From the NCBI RefSeq assembly GCF_000478605.2, contig NZ_ASHX02000001.1, positions 4,107,001 through 4,171,000 of the forward strand: 64,000 bases of DNA. The letters are read 5' to 3'. Both the position numbers and the translations under genes were made by a program. Shown here one piece after another: positions 62,131 through 64,000 of the stretch. Source of the DNA: Streptomyces thermolilacinus SPC6. Its GTDB lineage: Bacteria; Actinomycetota; Actinomycetes; Streptomycetales; Streptomycetaceae. Numbering within the stretch: position 1 is the first letter of the stretch; each line of letters begins with the position of its first letter. A model generated the notes under the pieces. That model saw only the letters and a list, made by a program, of their open reading frames with translations. It did no database searches and had not been told where the DNA came from.

Positions 62131-62520
62131 ATGCGCCGTCACCGCCGCACCCGCACCACCGCCTTCGTCACCGGCACCGCGCTCGCCGCCGCCCTGACCC
62201 TCACCGGATGCGGCGCCCTCGACACGGCGGTCGGCTGCGTCAAGGCCGCCGACGCCATCGCCACCAGCGTCGACCGCCTCACCCAGGCGGCCTCCAACGC
62301 CGGCGACCCGACGCAGATCGAAGAGTCCCTCAACGCCATCGACAAGGAGCTCGCCGGCCTCAAGGACTCGACCGGCAACGCCGACCTGTCCAAGGCCGTG
62401 GACGACCTGTCGAAGGGCGTCGAGGAAGTCCGCACCAGCGTCAAGAACGGCGACACGACCCCCGACCTCACGCCCGTCACCAGCGCGGCCGCCGAAGTCG
62501 GCAAGGTCTGCACGCCGTAA
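62131..62520 (+). CDS. Small lipoprotein
   Basis: A 129-residue lipoprotein. The basic start MRRHRRTRTTAF leads into a hydrophobic stretch ending in the lipobox LTGC (TGTALAAALTLTGCGALD). The mature part is helical with repeated ADLSKAVDDLSKGVEEVRTS-type heptads and two Cys (VGCVKA, KVCTP) that may pair. Function unknown. CAGGGGAGG precedes the ATG. It lies between rph and rdgB. Confidence 0.8.
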   Translation: MRRHRRTRTTAFVTGTALAAALTLTGCGALDTAVGCVKAADAIATSVDRLTQAASNAGDPTQIEESLNAIDKELAGLKDSTGNADLSKAVDDLSKGVEEVRTSVKNGDTTPDLTPVTSAAAEVGKVCTP

Positions 62521-62564
62521 AACCGCGCCCCCACCCCGCAGGCGCGCCCCACCCGGGCGCGCCC

Positions 62565-62650
62565 CCGGGGAACCGGGGAGACACTCCTGCCCTCGGGGAG
62601 CCGGGGAGGTGTCCCGCGCCTCCGGGCACCGGGGAGAACACCCCGCGCCC
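62565..62650 (+). repeat. Three imperfect 28-29 bp repeats upstream of rdgB
   Basis: Units beginning CCGGGGAACCGGGGAGACAC, CGGGGAGCCGGGGAGGTGTC and CCGGGCACCGGGGAGAACAC occur in tandem at about 62565, 62594 and 62622. G-runs and an ACAC/GTGT element recur in each. The function is unknown; no frame is conserved through them. Confidence 0.6.
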
Positions 62651-62716
62651 CCGGGGGCCACGCGCCGACCCCGGACCCGGACCACCCCCCACCCGCGTCC
62701 CGCGATACTGGACGGC

Positions 62717-63319
62717 ATGACCCGCCTGATCCTCGCCACCCGCAACGCCGGGAAGATCACCGAACTCCGCGCCATCCTCGCCGACGCCGGGCTCACCCAC
62801 GAGCTCGTCGGCGCCGACGCCTACCCCGACGTCCCCGACGTCAAGGAGACCGGCGTCACCTTCGCGGAGAACGCGCTCCTCAAGGCCCGCGCCCTCGCCC
62901 AGGCCACCGGCCACCCGGCCGTCGCCGACGACTCCGGCCTCTGCGTGGACGTCCTCGGCGGCGCGCCCGGCATCTTCTCCGCCCGCTGGGCCGGCCGCCA
63001 CGGCGACGACAAGGCCAACCTCGACCTGCTCCTCGCCCAGCTCTCCGACATCGACGCCCCGCACCGCGCCGCCCACTTCGCGTGCGCCGCCGCCCTCGCC
63101 CTGCCGGACGGCACCGAACGCGTCGTGGAGGGCCGCCTCGACGGCACCCTCCGCCACACCCCCGCGGGCACCGGCGGCTTCGGCTACGACCCGGTCCTCC
63201 AGCCCGACGGCGAAACCCGCACCTGCGCCGAGCTGACCCCCGACGAGAAGAACGCCATCAGCCACCGCGGCAAGGCCTTCCGCGCCCTGGCCCCGGTCGT
63301 CCGCGAACTGCTGGGCTGA
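62717..63319 (+). CDS. rdgB: XTP/dITP pyrophosphatase (RdgB/HAM1)
   Basis: A 200-residue house-cleaning enzyme that hydrolyses non-canonical purine triphosphates. The start MTRLILATRNAGKITELRAI holds the nucleotide-binding SxNxxK-like motif (here TRNAGK). The acidic metal site is ETGVTFAENALLKARA and ADDSGLCVDVLGGAPGIFSA; the base pocket is GTGGFGYDPVLQ and LTPDEKNAISHRGKAF. GATACT lies a few bases before the ATG, so the message may be leaderless. Confidence 0.95.
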   Translation: MTRLILATRNAGKITELRAILADAGLTHELVGADAYPDVPDVKETGVTFAENALLKARALAQATGHPAVADDSGLCVDVLGGAPGIFSARWAGRHGDDKANLDLLLAQLSDIDAPHRAAHFACAAALALPDGTERVVEGRLDGTLRHTPAGTGGFGYDPVLQPDGETRTCAELTPDEKNAISHRGKAFRALAPVVRELLG

Positions 63320-63326
63320 GCGCACG

Positions 63327-63362
63327 CGAAGAGGGGCCGCCCGATCGGACGGCCCCTCTTCG
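63327..63362. terminator. Bidirectional terminator of rdgB and the tRNA gene
   Basis: A perfect 13-base stem (CGAAGAGGGGCCG with CGGCCCCTCTTCG) and a ten-base loop lies between the rdgB stop and the tRNA 3' end. Confidence 0.92.
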
Positions 63363-63366
63363 ATTG

Positions 63367-63450
63367 TGCGGCCGGTGGGACTCGAACCCACATGGGCCAA
63401 CGCCCAGAGGCACCTAAAACCTCCGCTTATGCCAATTCAGCAACGGCCGC
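63367..63450 (-). tRNA. tRNA-Leu (anticodon UAG)
   Basis: An 84-nucleotide class II tRNA. The acceptor stem is GCGGCCG with CGGCCGC; the anticodon arm GAGGT-TTTAGGT-GCCTC gives anticodon TAG. The long variable arm pairs TGGGC with GCCCA, as needed for leucine. The T arm is GTGGG-TTCGAGT-CCCAC. The discriminator is A. CCA is not encoded; the bases after the discriminator read CAA. Confidence 0.95.
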
Positions 63451-63486
63451 GTGTGCCCGCCATGCTACCGGGGAAGCGGTGGGCGT

Positions 63487-64000
63487 CTACGTGGCCCGCC
63501 TGTTTCCGCCCCGGCACCACGTTCCGGTGATCGCATGGCAGTTGGGGCACAGCAGCCGCAGGTTCCCGCGCCGGTCGTCGCTCCAGTCGCCGTTGACGTG
63601 GTCGACCTCCAGCGTCATGGGCCGCCCCAGCCATTCGGGCCCCGCCCCGCACTCGGCGCACACCTCCGGTACGCCGGTCTCGCGCAGCGCGCGGCGCAGC
63701 AGATGGGTCCTGGTCCGGCGCTTGGCGTCGTGCTTGACCAGGATGTCCTCGGGGCGTCTGGCCGGTGTCGCACCCCGCTTGCCCCGCCCGTGCGCCTGTC
63801 CGAGGAAATGCTGGGTGGAGAGGCCTTCATCGGCGGTCCACTGGCGGAACCTCGCCCGCTGGGTGCGGCTGTCCGGCCGGCCCAGACGGCGCAGTGCCTC
63901 CGCCACGGATACGGAAGCGGCGACCGCCTCCCGCAGTTCGCAGGGCGTCGGCCGGCCTGGGACCGCGTCGGGGGCGAAGTGCGAGATGTCGATGCCGAAC
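63487..64000 (-). CDS. HNH endonuclease, 5' end beyond the window
   Basis: At least 171 residues, open through the right edge (a GTG at 63906 is in frame but the protein-like sequence FGIDISHFAPDA precedes it). The C-terminus is an HNH nuclease with CAECGAGPEWLGRPMTLEVD, HVNGDWSDDRRGNLRLLCPN and CHAITGTWC: two CxxC pairs and the D-H...N...H catalytic core. Upstream there are two related helical units (EAVAASVSVAEALRRLGR, each ending in a GxxxxHF motif) that look like DNA-binding repeats. Such genes are frequent singletons in Streptomyces; no restriction partner is visible. Confidence 0.82.
   Translation of the reverse strand, partial: FGIDISHFAPDAVPGRPTPCELREAVAASVSVAEALRRLGRPDSRTQRARFRQWTADEGLSTQHFLGQAHGRGKRGATPARRPEDILVKHDAKRRTRTHLLRRALRETGVPEVCAECGAGPEWLGRPMTLEVDHVNGDWSDDRRGNLRLLCPNCHAITGTWCRGGNRRAT

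Noticed and set aside
63367..63450. tRNA-Leu as an attachment site of an integrated element
   Set aside because: No integrase, no direct repeat of the tRNA 3' end and an undisturbed rdgB with its terminator beside it.

Overview
The window reads as a chromosomal core segment of a Streptomyces: G+C is very high with strong G/C third-codon bias, GTG/TTG starts and leaderless-looking promoters are common, and lineage markers are present (an SsgA-like sporulation protein, DUF3039 and DUF2017 proteins, a DasR-type N-acetylglucosamine PTS locus, the mec-cysO-cysM cysteine cluster). From memory the gene order follows the S. coelicolor stretch that runs from sigU down to rdgB (about SCO2954 to SCO2902); this could not be checked here. 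There is no rRNA, CRISPR array, prophage or complete insertion sequence. One tRNA (Leu, anticodon UAG) lies near the right end.

Layout. 1-3.6 kb: broken vapBC remnant at the left edge, a CGNR zinc-finger protein with a collagen-like repeat, and an ECF sigma/anti-sigma pair (sigU-rsuA type). 3.6-11.8 kb: SulP anion transporter divergent from a MerR regulator with a dyad operator, a GNAT acetyltransferase, a HelD-type RNA polymerase motor, NAD-malic enzyme and HU (hupA). 12-16.7 kb: murA, an AlgH-family protein, DUF3039 and a GH20 hexosaminidase. 16.9-22 kb: a three-gene molybdenum-hydroxylase-like operon (FAD, 2Fe-2S, large subunit) whose large subunit lacks the usual catalytic motifs. 22.1-25 kb: a less GC-rich three-gene cassette (helical protein, helical/alpha-beta hydrolase, lipoprotein) that looks like a secreted effector with an immunity lipoprotein. 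25.2-34.2 kb: GntR, VOC, MFS, a Doc toxin with a tiny antitoxin, a DEAD/DEAH helicase, IclR, a PDZ-less Lon-like protease, and Lrp divergent from hppD with a palindrome over the probable hppD promoter.

34.2-47 kb: TPR protein, GlcD-type oxidase, SsgA-like protein, two RDD membrane proteins, a secreted M6 metalloprotease, the nicotinamide salvage pair pncA/pncB, clpS and DUF2017. 47-53.6 kb: a long non-coding stretch with a REP-like palindrome and a Crp-type site, an AGCS symporter, an amino acid permease, then mec, a 38-codon Cys-containing leader peptide, cysO and cysM. 53.7-57.3 kb: an accessory patch with a TROVE (Ro60-like) protein, a 24-bp minisatellite, a membrane-anchored PemK-like protein and a metallo-beta-lactamase fold hydrolase. 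57.4-64 kb: nagE2, nagE1 and nagF with three DasR-type (dre) sites, rph, a lipoprotein, rdgB, tRNA-Leu and an HNH endonuclease cut by the right edge.

The most interesting items are the hydrolase/lipoprotein cassette, the motif-deficient molybdenum hydroxylase with a 430-residue disordered extension on its Fe-S subunit, the leaderless Cys leader peptide before cysO-cysM together with a CysO that carries two residues after its GlyGly, and the Ro60-like patch. All functions are inferred from sequence reading; no database search was possible.
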